Of a stretch of DNA of 8,456 bases, positions 1 through 6,445 are shown piece after piece. Within the stretch, counting starts at the first letter, position 1, and every line of letters begins with the position of its first letter. The position numbers and the translations under genes are program-made. This DNA is from Croceimicrobium sp965658275 (lineage in GTDB: Bacteria; Bacteroidota; Bacteroidia; Flavobacteriales; Schleiferiaceae). Location of the stretch: positions 1-8,456 of the forward strand of contig CBFHRN010000079.1 of the NCBI GenBank assembly GCA_965658275.1. The letters are read 5' to 3'. The notes below the pieces were generated by a model. That model searched no databases, was not told the origin of the DNA, and saw nothing but the letters and a program-made list of their open reading frames with translations.

Positions 1-108
1 CATGCCTCTGGGAAAGTACGCTTGGACCGCTTGGACCAAAGCGGGATCTTTAACCCAGAAGAACGCACACATACGCATAAGTTAAGGGTGATAAAGAAGA
101 TTATTTAG
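1..108 (+). CDS. 3' end of an unrecognised gene (partial)
   Basis: An open frame enters from the left edge and reads 35 codons to a TAG stop at 106-108. The visible C-terminus is basic and polar, containing RLDRLDQSGIFNPEERTHTH and ending RVIKKII. It has no membrane segment and no T9SS sorting signature. Codon use resembles the genes downstream, which supports real coding, but the fragment is too short for me to assign a family. The stop codon lies inside the first unit of the 7-bp repeat array that follows, so the array begins exactly at the gene's end. The reading is uncertain because only the tail is visible. Confidence 0.5.
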   Translation, partial: HASGKVRLDRLDQSGIFNPEERTHTHKLRVIKKII

Positions 109-180
109 AGTTTAGAGTCTAGAGTCTAGAGTCTAGAATTTAGAGTCTAGAATTTAGAGTTTAGAGTTTAGAGTTTAGAG
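104..180. repeat. Tandem array of a 7-bp repeat, 11 units
   Basis: Eleven uninterrupted 7-base units run from 104 to 180. The consensus is TTTAGAG, with TCTAGAG and TCTAGAA variants. The unit order is TTTAGAG twice, TCTAGAG twice, TCTAGAA, TTTAGAG, TCTAGAA, then TTTAGAG four times. The first unit contains the TAG stop of the upstream gene. A perfectly phased 77-bp array of this kind expands and contracts by slipped-strand replication, so its length may vary between strains. Related heptamers occur near 6828-6853 and at 8306-8319. Confidence 0.9.
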
Positions 181-220
181 AGAATATACAAATCAATGCT
201 CGTTACTTCTGCCTAGCATC

Positions 221-290
221 CCTGCAGCGAGCCCACGAGCTGCCCTGCTGGCCATGAGGCCAAGCCTGCTGCGAGCGAAACGCGCAACCC
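221..290. repeat. GC-rich patch with direct and inverted repeats
   Basis: This patch is clearly richer in G and C than the AT-rich sequence on both sides. It holds a near-perfect direct repeat, CCTGCAGCGAGC at 221-232 and CCTGCTGCGAGC at 265-276. It also holds an inverted repeat GCAGC/GCTGC (224-228 and 239-243) and a hairpin TGGCC-ATGA-GGCCA (249-262). No convincing reading frame crosses it. It resembles an interspersed palindromic spacer element. No T-run follows the hairpin, so it is not an obvious terminator. Confidence 0.45.
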
Positions 291-305
291 TGCTTTATAT
301 CAAAA

Positions 306-333
306 TTCTACTTATATTAGAAGCCTAATTCTA
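306..333. promoter_or_regulatory. Candidate operator upstream of umuD
   Basis: Three pentamer half-sites lie within 33 bases of the umuD start codon: TTCTA at 306-310, TAGAA at 318-322 and TTCTA at 329-333. They form two overlapping inverted repeats with 7-base and 6-base spacers, and the half-site starts are 12 and 11 bases apart, close to one helical turn. UmuD genes are normally repressed by LexA, so this could be an SOS operator. The Bacteroidota LexA site is not something I can confirm from the sequence, and TTCTA-type words are common in this AT-rich DNA. Confidence 0.25.
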
Positions 334-338
334 GTAAC

Positions 339-761
339 ATGATTGAGATATTTGAATTATCGACCGAGGAAGGGGTTTCCATTCCCTTTTTTGATGTAGG
401 CGTTGCGGCAGGGAATCCATCTTATGTTTCGGAGTATTTTCCTGACACCATCAATCTTAATCAAGAATTAGTACGAAATCCTAAAGCGACTTTCTGTGTA
501 CGGGTAAGTGGGCAGTCGATGGTCGGCGCCGGGATCAATGATGGTGACCTTTTAATTGTGGACAAGCAATTGGAAGCCAAAGACAATCAAATCATTTTGG
601 CGGTTATAAATGGCGACTACACCGTTAAACGTCTTCAGAAAAGAGAAGACGGTTATTACCTGCAACCTGAAAACCCTGACTTTGAAGCACTCAAAATTAC
701 CCAGTTCATGGATTTTCGAATTTGGGGGGTTGTTACAGGGCTGATCAAGAAAATGGCCTAA
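339..761 (+). CDS. umuD: UmuD-type SOS translesion protein (S24 self-cleaving peptidase)
   Basis: The 140-residue product matches E. coli UmuD (139 residues) in length and in catalytic numbering. The self-cleavage bond is Ala24-Gly25 (GVAAGNP, where E. coli has Cys24-Gly25). The catalytic serine is Ser60 in SGQSM, and the general-base lysine is Lys97 in YTVKRLQ. GDLLIVD (69-75) is the usual strand of the LexA/UmuD fold. No DNA-binding domain precedes it, which excludes LexA itself. In the known family, RecA filaments trigger cleavage to UmuD', which joins UmuC to form the error-prone polymerase V. The start is set by this exact numbering and by an in-frame stop at 318-320. No umuC follows: the next element is the cobalamin riboswitch. 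The gene therefore seems separated from its partner, which could be upstream or elsewhere. Confidence 0.92.
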   Translation: MIEIFELSTEEGVSIPFFDVGVAAGNPSYVSEYFPDTINLNQELVRNPKATFCVRVSGQSMVGAGINDGDLLIVDKQLEAKDNQIILAVINGDYTVKRLQKREDGYYLQPENPDFEALKITQFMDFRIWGVVTGLIKKMA

Positions 762-771
762 ATCTTTTACT

Positions 772-779
772 TACTTTTG
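772..779 (+). promoter_or_regulatory. Candidate -7 box of the cobalamin operon promoter
   Basis: TACTTTTG matches the Bacteroidota -7 consensus TAnnTTTG exactly. It starts 11 bases after the umuD stop and ends 6 bases before the first pairing strand of the riboswitch (785), which is where transcription would be expected to start. I see no clear TTG-type -33 box at the right distance. The position relative to the riboswitch is the main support. Confidence 0.5.
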
Positions 780-784
780 CTATG

Positions 785-955
785 CTATTGGTTTTCGATC
801 GGAGTTCTCTCCTATCGAAATTAAAAGGGAATCAGGTGTAAATCCTGAGCTTTTCCTGAAGCTGTAAGTCTCGGTAATTTTAGAGCAAATGCCACTGTGT
901 TAAAACGGGAAGGCCTCTAAAATTGAGATGAGCCAGAAGACCTGCCAAGAGCTGT
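785..955 (+). ncRNA. Cobalamin (adenosylcobalamin-class) riboswitch aptamer
   Basis: The conserved core of the cobalamin riboswitch is present in order. AAAGGGAA-type sequence and a TCAGG/CCTGA stem (832-848) come first, followed by GCTGTAAG, then GCCACTG at 891-897 and GGGAAGGC just after 906. The B12 box AGCCAGAAGACCTGCC is at 931-946. A perfect 9-bp stem, ATTTTAGAG (877-885) with CTCTAAAAT (915-923), encloses the GCCACTG and GGGAAGGC segments. A further hairpin lies at 793-820. The closing stem P1 can form between CTATTGG (785-791) and CCAAGAG (945-951) with one mismatch. In known examples, cobalamin binding turns off uptake or synthesis genes downstream. Here the next four genes look like a B12 uptake operon, which agrees. 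Confidence 0.95.
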
Positions 956-995
956 TAAATAATTCGCTTTCAGGATAAAAGCTATTATTGATAAA

Positions 996-1020
996 GCCTT
1001 GGCCCAGGCCATACTTTTTC
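996..1020 (+). terminator. Possible riboswitch-controlled terminator (expression platform)
   Basis: A short hairpin, GCCT-TGGCCC-AGGC (996-1009), is followed by a T-rich run (1014-1022). The segment CTTGG at 998-1002 is also complementary to CCAAG at 945-949, which is the 3' strand of the aptamer's closing stem. The two pairings exclude each other. With ligand, P1 forms and leaves the hairpin free to terminate. Without ligand, CCAAG can pair with CTTGG and block it. The hairpin is weak (4 bp plus GC context), so a translational mechanism is not excluded. Confidence 0.4.
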
Positions 1021-1072
1021 TTTAATCTCTCTTAACTGGAAGTTTTTTGTTCCTAATTTAAAATGTAAAAAC

Positions 1073-2173
1073 ATGAACAAAAAACTACTTCTAGGGGCTA
1101 TTTTTAGTCTCTTCTCCTGTTACTCGCAGGCCCAATTCTCCTTCTCGGATATTCAATTTTGGACCGGAACCGGAACCGATTCCACCTTACTTATTGTAAG
1201 CTTTAATAATGGAGCTAGTGATTCGAGCTATGCTTGGGGCTATCGCTTTAATGCTGGGGAAGACGGTGAAGATCTTTTAAACGCTGTAGCTGCAGCGGAT
1301 GTAAATTTCAGCATCAACACGGCCGGTGGTTTTCTAAACGACGTCATTTACCATCGTCATCAAGGGATTGGTGGAAGCCCCGACTATTGGTCAACTTGGA
1401 GTGGTGCCGACACCGCCAGTTTAATGATGAATGCCGGCATTGCTACCCCTTTGGTAAATGGTGAATGGTTTGCGATTAGCTATACCGACTTTAATCCAGC
1501 CTTAAAGCCCGCCTTGCCGATTGCTGCCTTTAATCCAAATGCCTTCGACTTTAGCCAGGTTCAACAATGGATTGGCACCGGCAGTGACTCAGCCGTGGTC
1601 ATCATCGATTTTCAATTGGCTGGTGATTCAGCGCGATTGGCTTATGGCATTCTTTTCAATGACTCCATCCAAGCCAGTCAGGCCTTAAGTGATTTAGATC
1701 AAGCAGATGCCATGCTTAACGTCAATGCCAGTTCTTTCTTAAATGATATTAGCTATGGCAATTGGAGCGGTATTGGCGGCAGCCCCGATTACTGGTCTAC
1801 CTGGAGCGGCACTAATATTGGCAATTGGTTCCTGAATGCTGGCATTAGCACTTGGATTAAAAGCGGCGAATTATTCGGATGTTCTTATACCGATTTTGCT
1901 CCTGCCCTGCGTCCTAAAGCACCTCATCAGGAGAATAGCATTGAAATTCTAGAATACCCTCAAATTAGCCTAAGCTTCTACCCCAACCCGGTGCAGGGTC
2001 AGTTTACTATTGAAACGGGCCAAGCCACTGAGCTCGAAATACTGAATGGTATGGGCCAGATCCTATGGTCGGGACATGTAGAAAAGAGCCTTCAAATAGA
2101 GCTCAGCGATTGGACCCGCGGAACCTATTTCCTAAAAAGTAAATCTCATACCGAGCGATTCCTAATTAACTGA
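1073..2173 (+). CDS. T9SS-secreted protein with duplicated IGGSPDYWSTWSG module, B12-operon surface protein
   Basis: The 366-residue product has a signal peptide (about 1-20, ending SQA). Two tandem modules of about 135 residues follow, at roughly 28-146 and 164-281. Each starts with a W-[TI]-GTG-[TS]-DS strand, carries the identical motif IGGSPDYWSTWSG (99-111 and 234-246), and ends with SYTDF-x-PAL-[KR]-P. The last 65 or so residues (YPNP at 303-306, then a G-x-YFLK-type strand) are a T9SS type A sorting domain, so the protein should be secreted and anchored or released at the surface. It is the first gene after the cobalamin riboswitch and overlaps the next gene by one base. I know of similar aromatic-rich modules beside cobalamin genes only from memory and cannot name the family. 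A corrinoid-capture role is inferred from context. The first copy has an HRH triplet (94-96) that the second lacks. Confidence 0.85.
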   Translation: MNKKLLLGAIFSLFSCYSQAQFSFSDIQFWTGTGTDSTLLIVSFNNGASDSSYAWGYRFNAGEDGEDLLNAVAAADVNFSINTAGGFLNDVIYHRHQGIGGSPDYWSTWSGADTASLMMNAGIATPLVNGEWFAISYTDFNPALKPALPIAAFNPNAFDFSQVQQWIGTGSDSAVVIIDFQLAGDSARLAYGILFNDSIQASQALSDLDQADAMLNVNASSFLNDISYGNWSGIGGSPDYWSTWSGTNIGNWFLNAGISTWIKSGELFGCSYTDFAPALRPKAPHQENSIEILEYPQISLSFYPNPVQGQFTIETGQATELEILNGMGQILWSGHVEKSLQIELSDWTRGTYFLKSKSHTERFLIN

Positions 2174-3129
2174 TGCGTCTTGGCTTTATCATATTGCTAT
2201 TGGCCGGAACTTGCCTAAAAGGGCAGGTTTCTGGCCCCTACGCTACTGCCGCTGGTACCAGTGCTAGCACGGCAATTGCTAAAGACTCTAGTTTGATAAA
2301 GTCTTGGGCAAGCCACTGTAGCATCCAACGTGGTTATTGGGACATTGACAAACCCGCCCTAGACACGGTTACTTATGGTCAAGCCATAGATGCCATTGGC
2401 CCAGCGGATGGGCAAGTCGTTTCGCTCGGTGATAGTGGCGTGGCCACCTTTAGTTTGGCTTTCGTCTTAAGCAACCAAGACGGCCCTGAATTCGCCATTT
2501 TCGAGAATTCCTTTAGTGATGTTTTTTTGGAACTAGCCTTTGTAGAAGTCAGCAGCGATGGCATCGACTTTGTTCGTTTCCCCGCCCATAGCCTAGTTCA
2601 GGATAGCGTGCAAACCGCGGGTTTTGGCGCTACCGAGCCTAGTCTTGTCCATAATTTTGCTGGAAAGTATCGGGCAGATTACGGCGTACCCTTCGATTTA
2701 GAGGATTTAAAGGACTCCTCTCGAGTAAATATCAATGCCATTAGTCACATTCGGTTAGTAGATGTCGTAGGAGCCATTAATAAGCCCTACACTAGTTTTG
2801 ACGCTTATGGCAATCAAGTAAATGACCCCTATCCTACGGCCTATGCCTCGGGAGGTTTTGACCTTGATGCTTTGGCTTTTTTGCATCCCAGTTCTTTGGG
2901 CGAAGCTGAAAACAGAATTAGCGAGTCTGAGCCTTATCCTAACCCAAGCCATGGACAAATTCACTGGCCTAATGCCGTGGCAATGACTGTGCATACTTTA
3001 TCGGGGGTCAAGCTATTGTCTGAATTCGGGGATAAAATCAATATTAGGGAACTCAAGGCCGGTGCTTACCTTCTTAAAGGGCAGTGGCCCAATGGGGAAA
3101 TCCAACTTAGAATCATAAGCAAGCTCTAA
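2173..3129 (+). CDS. T9SS-secreted cell-surface protein of the B12 operon
   Basis: The 318-residue product has an N-terminal signal peptide (about 1-18) and a globular domain of about 220 residues. A T9SS type A sorting domain follows (YPNP at 255-258 to the end). The central domain contains PEFAIFEN (105-112), LAFVEVSSDGIDFVRF (121-136), FAGKYRADYGVPFDL (162-176) and GGFDLDALAFL (227-237). This pattern suggests a beta-sandwich or lectin-like fold. Similar proteins are usually annotated only as cell surface or PEP-CTERM/T9SS sorting proteins, and I cannot assign a reaction. The ATG overlaps the previous stop (TGATG, 2171-2175) and the next gene's ATG overlaps its own stop, so it is made together with BtuB. 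A role in binding cobalamin or supporting the receptor is inferred from the operon. BtuH, the B12-binding lipoprotein of Bacteroides, is a functional parallel only. Confidence 0.8.
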   Translation: MRLGFIILLLAGTCLKGQVSGPYATAAGTSASTAIAKDSSLIKSWASHCSIQRGYWDIDKPALDTVTYGQAIDAIGPADGQVVSLGDSGVATFSLAFVLSNQDGPEFAIFENSFSDVFLELAFVEVSSDGIDFVRFPAHSLVQDSVQTAGFGATEPSLVHNFAGKYRADYGVPFDLEDLKDSSRVNINAISHIRLVDVVGAINKPYTSFDAYGNQVNDPYPTAYASGGFDLDALAFLHPSSLGEAENRISESEPYPNPSHGQIHWPNAVAMTVHTLSGVKLLSEFGDKINIRELKAGAYLLKGQWPNGEIQLRIISKL

Positions 3130-5024
3130 TGAGGTCCTGCGGTGCCATAGCATTAATTCTAGGGGTTTTATCGCTTAAAGCTCAAAAAGATACTTCGGAG
3201 TATCTTAAGGAGGTTACCATTACCGAGAGCCATTGGATCGAAGCCAGCGAAAACCATTATAAGGTCAGTTTAAAAGACACGATCAATCAAAACTTGGCCC
3301 TGAACCTGGCCGAGCAATTAAAGCAAGGCAGTCCCATTTTTGTAAAGTCCTATGGCAGTAATGGTATTGCCACCCTTAATCTAAGAGGGACGGGCTCTGG
3401 CCACACCAAGGTGTACTGGAATGGACTTGATATTAGTCCGGCCGGATTAGGACTTTCCGATCTTTCACTCCTACCCGCTAATAGCGGACTAGAGCAAATG
3501 GAAATAAGCTTTGGCAATGGCGCCCTAGCCTATGCTTCAGGGAATATTGGAGGCGGGATTCTGATGAATTCCAGGCCCAATTTTAGCAATAGTTACCAAC
3601 AAAGCCTGAAGCTCGCTGCCGGTAGCTTTGGCAGACAACAAATAGCTTTTCAAAACCAATATGGGGACACCTCTTTTCAGGGCCAAAGTGCCGTATCCTA
3701 TTCTTCAGCCGCCAACAACTATCCCTACCGTTTGGTAGATGAGTCCGAGCGTTCTCAAAACTTACAGAATGCAGATTTTACACAGCTTCAGATTAAGCAG
3801 TATCTAAGCCGAAGAGTGCGAAAGTCCATCGTGAGTGTAAGGGCTTGGTATAATCAAACCTTGCGAAACATCCCAGCGATAAGCCTAAGTTCAAGCAGCG
3901 CTTACGACCGATTGGAAGACCGCAATCTATACTTAAACCTTGACCTTCAAAGGCATTTGAGTAATCAAGGGCATTTTCACTGGATAGCTGGAGGTATTTA
4001 CTCTAGCAATCAATTTTTCCTCAATAATGGAGAAGACCCCTCTTGGAACGATTGGCTTTCCTATCAAACGATGCTGCGTTACAAAGGGCCCCAAAAAGAT
4101 CTTTCGGAACAATCCTATTTAAAGACTGAGTTTAGTTTGCAGTCGCGCTACGACCTCATTAATGCGACCTATGATAAGACCCGGTGGACCCATGCGGCCT
4201 TTGCCCAAATTAATTATATACCGCAGGAGGCTTGGAATGTGCAGATGCAATTAAGACAAGAGTATACTTCTACCCATACCTTAAGTCCGCTCACCGGTAG
4301 TTTGGCCTTTTCGCACACCTTTAATCCCTCACTGCAGATTTACGCTAACCTCGGCAGGAATTACCGGCTACCATCCCTGAATGACCTGTTTTGGGAACCA
4401 GGGGGTAATCCCGATCTTTTACCTGAAAACTCCTACAATGCGGAGCTAGGCACCAAAGCCAAAAGAAGCTTTGGATCTTGGGACTTCAGTTTAGACCTCA
4501 ACGTCTTTTACATGGACATTGATAACTGGATTCAATGGACACCGCGTGAAGGCTTATGGCAAGCCCAAAACCTAAAACGAGTTCGTAATGCTGGTATCGC
4601 TCTAAACCTGGGTTTGGGGCGTTCTTGGGGAAATTGGAAAGCTGGTTTAGACGGGCAGTATCAGTATCTTAATAGCACTAATTACTCCCCTTCACAGGAA
4701 AGTTTCTCCGGTAATCGAACCATTTTCAATCCCGATCATAATTTGAGTGCTAGGGCCTCCCTTAGTTATGGAACTTGGCAATTCACCTATCAATTGAATT
4801 ACAGCGATCGTTATTTTATAGACGAAGGCAATTTTTATTATATGCCCTCCTATCTAATTCAAGATCTTAGAGCCAGCTATAGCTTCAAGCTTCGGAAACA
4901 TCAAATTCAATCTTTTGCAGGCCTCAATAATGTAGGCAACCGGGATTATCAAATTATTCCTTGGCGCCCAGAACCGGGCCTTCACTTTATATTTGGATTA
5001 CAATGGCAATGGGAAAAAGCTTAG
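3129..5024 (+). CDS. btuB: BtuB-like TonB-dependent outer-membrane cobalamin receptor
   Basis: The 631-residue product is close in size to E. coli BtuB (614 residues in the precursor). It has a signal peptide (about 1-18) and a TonB-box-like segment, KEVTITES (27-34). The plug domain covers roughly 45-150, with LAEQL (60-64), NLRGTGSGHTKVYWNGLDI (84-102) and GNIGGG (138-143). A beta-barrel fills the remainder. The barrel carries the TonB-receptor signature NYRLPSLNDLFW (411-422) followed by GGNPDLLPE. There is no N-terminal carboxypeptidase-like extension of the SusC type, which fits a vitamin or siderophore receptor. Specificity for cobalamin is inferred from the riboswitch upstream and the BtuG-like gene downstream. 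The barrel ends FIFGLQWQWEKA, so the usual terminal aromatic is followed by three residues. The start is coupled to the preceding stop (TAATG, 3127-3131). Confidence 0.9.
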   Translation: MRSCGAIALILGVLSLKAQKDTSEYLKEVTITESHWIEASENHYKVSLKDTINQNLALNLAEQLKQGSPIFVKSYGSNGIATLNLRGTGSGHTKVYWNGLDISPAGLGLSDLSLLPANSGLEQMEISFGNGALAYASGNIGGGILMNSRPNFSNSYQQSLKLAAGSFGRQQIAFQNQYGDTSFQGQSAVSYSSAANNYPYRLVDESERSQNLQNADFTQLQIKQYLSRRVRKSIVSVRAWYNQTLRNIPAISLSSSSAYDRLEDRNLYLNLDLQRHLSNQGHFHWIAGGIYSSNQFFLNNGEDPSWNDWLSYQTMLRYKGPQKDLSEQSYLKTEFSLQSRYDLINATYDKTRWTHAAFAQINYIPQEAWNVQMQLRQEYTSTHTLSPLTGSLAFSHTFNPSLQIYANLGRNYRLPSLNDLFWEPGGNPDLLPENSYNAELGTKAKRSFGSWDFSLDLNVFYMDIDNWIQWTPREGLWQAQNLKRVRNAGIALNLGLGRSWGNWKAGLDGQYQYLNSTNYSPSQESFSGNRTIFNPDHNLSARASLSYGTWQFTYQLNYSDRYFIDEGNFYYMPSYLIQDLRASYSFKLRKHQIQSFAGLNNVGNRDYQIIPWRPEPGLHFIFGLQWQWEKA

Positions 5025-6013
5025 CCTATATCATAGGCTCTTTGGGCCTGTTGCTTTCGGCTTGCCATAAAGAATATGGTCCGCAAGCGGTTAAGGGCGG
5101 TATTTTGAGACCCGACTCCAATGCGGTTATCATCGTAAATGAGGGTAATTTCCAATGGGGCAATGCCAGCATAGGGCAGTATAATCCCGATCGCAAATCC
5201 TATGAAGACGGACTTTATCGCGATGTCAACAATCAACCATTGGGCGACGTAATCCAGGAAGCCCATCGCATTGAAGATCACTATTACTTGGTCATGAACG
5301 GCACCAATGAAATTGTGGTATGCGATTTAAACTGGAACAAACTCCGCTCATTAGCTGGAATTAGCGCTCCAAAGCAGCTTGTTTATTGGAAAAATAGTCT
5401 TTGGATTAGCGATTTATACAGTCCTAAGATCCGACAGTATGATCTTAATGGAAATCTTCTAAGGGAATTCGGCCTGGGTTTCCCCAATGCACGGATGTTT
5501 ATTTGGGAAGGAGAATTACACTTTTACAATGAAAGGAATTGGAAACACCTGGAATCCCTTTCCGGAAGCCCAAGCACCTATTATAGCGTGTTTTTTACTA
5601 TTCATGAAATTGTACCAACCGGGGATGGCATAATAATTAGCCAAAAAGATGGTAGCGTTTGGTTTTGGCCCGATTCCAATAGTTCTGCACAGCAGCAAGT
5701 GCTGGCTAGTTTTAGACTGCCCCTTGCCTATCGCGTGGCCGACCCTATAAAACAGCGCTACTTCTCTTACGATAACGACAGTCTTTATGTCCATAGAGCA
5801 CAAGAAAGTTATGCCCGCCGCCCTGTATTGGCCATTGCTTGTGAAAATTTCTACGGGCTCGCTTACCACCAGGCTAGCGAAGACTTATACCTATTTGACG
5901 CTCGAAGCTTTGTGCAACCTCATCGCGTATGGCGTATCGATGCTAATACGGGAGAAGTACTCGATGATTTCGAAGCCGGGGCTTTACCCAATGGCTTGCT
6001 GAAAAAGTGGTAG
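5003..6013 (+). CDS. btuG: BtuG-like surface lipoprotein (YncE/DUF5074-type beta-propeller)
   Basis: The product is about 336 residues. A lipoprotein signal peptide ends in the lipobox LLSAC with Cys21, followed by HKE, which could act as a surface-export signal. The body looks like a beta-propeller of the YncE/DUF5074 type. VNEGNF (45-50), then NASIGQYNP and PLGDV (79-83), are typical of the first blade, and repeated xxIWISDLYSPKIRQYDLNG-like strands follow. In Bacteroides, BtuG binds cobalamin tightly and forms a lid on BtuB, and this gene sits directly after the btuB-like gene. A longer frame opens at 4961, but its first 14 residues are not signal-like. ATG at 5003 or 5009 puts the hydrophobic segment at the N-terminus. 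Both starts overlap the end of btuB. The symbol rests on family features and context rather than on demonstrated equivalence. Confidence 0.8.
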   Translation: MAMGKSLAYIIGSLGLLLSACHKEYGPQAVKGGILRPDSNAVIIVNEGNFQWGNASIGQYNPDRKSYEDGLYRDVNNQPLGDVIQEAHRIEDHYYLVMNGTNEIVVCDLNWNKLRSLAGISAPKQLVYWKNSLWISDLYSPKIRQYDLNGNLLREFGLGFPNARMFIWEGELHFYNERNWKHLESLSGSPSTYYSVFFTIHEIVPTGDGIIISQKDGSVWFWPDSNSSAQQQVLASFRLPLAYRVADPIKQRYFSYDNDSLYVHRAQESYARRPVLAIACENFYGLAYHQASEDLYLFDARSFVQPHRVWRIDANTGEVLDDFEAGALPNGLLKKW

Positions 6014-6021
6014 AAAAATGA

Positions 6022-6053
6022 TTCCCCCTTAGGACCTAAATAGTTCCTCGGGG
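6022..6053 (-). terminator. Possible terminator between convergent genes
   Basis: An interrupted hairpin pairs CCCC (6025-6028) with GGGG and AGGA (6031-6034) with TCCT, around a loop of about 10 bases. Read leftward, it is followed by AATCATTTTTC, a short T-run, so it could end the VOC gene on the minus strand. It overlaps the last codons of that gene and lies 11 bases after the operon's stop. No comparable T-run follows on the plus strand. Confidence 0.3.
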
Positions 6054-6445
6054 TCTTTAAATGCCTTAAACTCCAAGGCATTACCGGAAGGGTCTAAGAA
6101 AAACATGGTCGCTTGTTCCCCAACCTGTCCTTCAAATCGGATATAGGGTTCAATAACAAAATCGATCTTCTCGCTCAGCAATCGATCTTTAAAACTGTGC
6201 CATTGCTCCCATTCCAAGACTACTCCAAAATGAGGAACGGGTACCGCCTTACCGTCTACCGGATTATGCTCCTTCTCCCCGGCCCCTTCCGCAAGATGCA
6301 AGACCAATTGATGACCGAAGAAATTTAAATCCACCCAATGATCGGAAGATCGACCTTCTTCAAAACCCAATACCCGATGGTAGAAATCACGGGTTTCATT
6401 AAGTTCTTTAACAGGAATGGCTAAATGAAAAGGTTGAAGTGACAT
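6029..6445 (-). CDS. VOC (glyoxalase/dioxygenase-fold) family protein
   Basis: The 138-residue product is a single-chain VOC protein of the size expected for two beta-alpha-beta-beta-beta modules. The first module opens with PFHLAIPV (5-12) and contains DFYHRVLGF and WVDLNFFGHQLVLHL. The second opens with VPHFGVVLEW and ends with FFLDPSGNALEFKAF. Candidate metal ligands are His7, His50, His72 and Glu125, in the usual VOC positions, so it is probably a metal enzyme. The substrate cannot be told: glyoxalase, dioxygenase and resistance proteins share this fold. The sequence closely fits a widespread subgroup annotated simply as VOC or dioxygenase. It runs opposite to the B12 operon, with only 15 bases between the two stops, so it is not part of that operon. 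Confidence 0.9.
   Translation of the reverse strand: MSLQPFHLAIPVKELNETRDFYHRVLGFEEGRSSDHWVDLNFFGHQLVLHLAEGAGEKEHNPVDGKAVPVPHFGVVLEWEQWHSFKDRLLSEKIDFVIEPYIRFEGQVGEQATMFFLDPSGNALEFKAFKDPEELFRS

Noticed and set aside
104..180. CRISPR array
   Set aside because: The units are 7 bases long and directly adjacent, with no unique spacers between repeats.
339..761. LexA repressor
   Set aside because: There is no N-terminal DNA-binding domain, and the length and residue numbering match UmuD exactly.
2379..2994. Two minus-strand open frames (2379-2564 and 2755-2994)
   Set aside because: Both lie opposite the second T9SS protein, have no recognisable domain, and look like antisense shadows of a well-supported gene.
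4961..5002. Longer N-terminus for the BtuG-like lipoprotein
   Set aside because: The extra 14 residues are not signal-like and lie wholly in the receptor's coding sequence. Starting at 5003 or 5009 gives a proper lipoprotein signal.
3129..5024. SusC-type polysaccharide receptor
   Set aside because: It lacks the N-terminal carboxypeptidase-like domain and the length of SusC proteins, no SusD-like gene follows, and a cobalamin riboswitch heads the operon.
5021..6002. Minus-strand frames 5021-5281 and 5516-5869 and plus-strand frame 5787-6002
   Set aside because: They overlap the beta-propeller lipoprotein in other frames and show no family signature.
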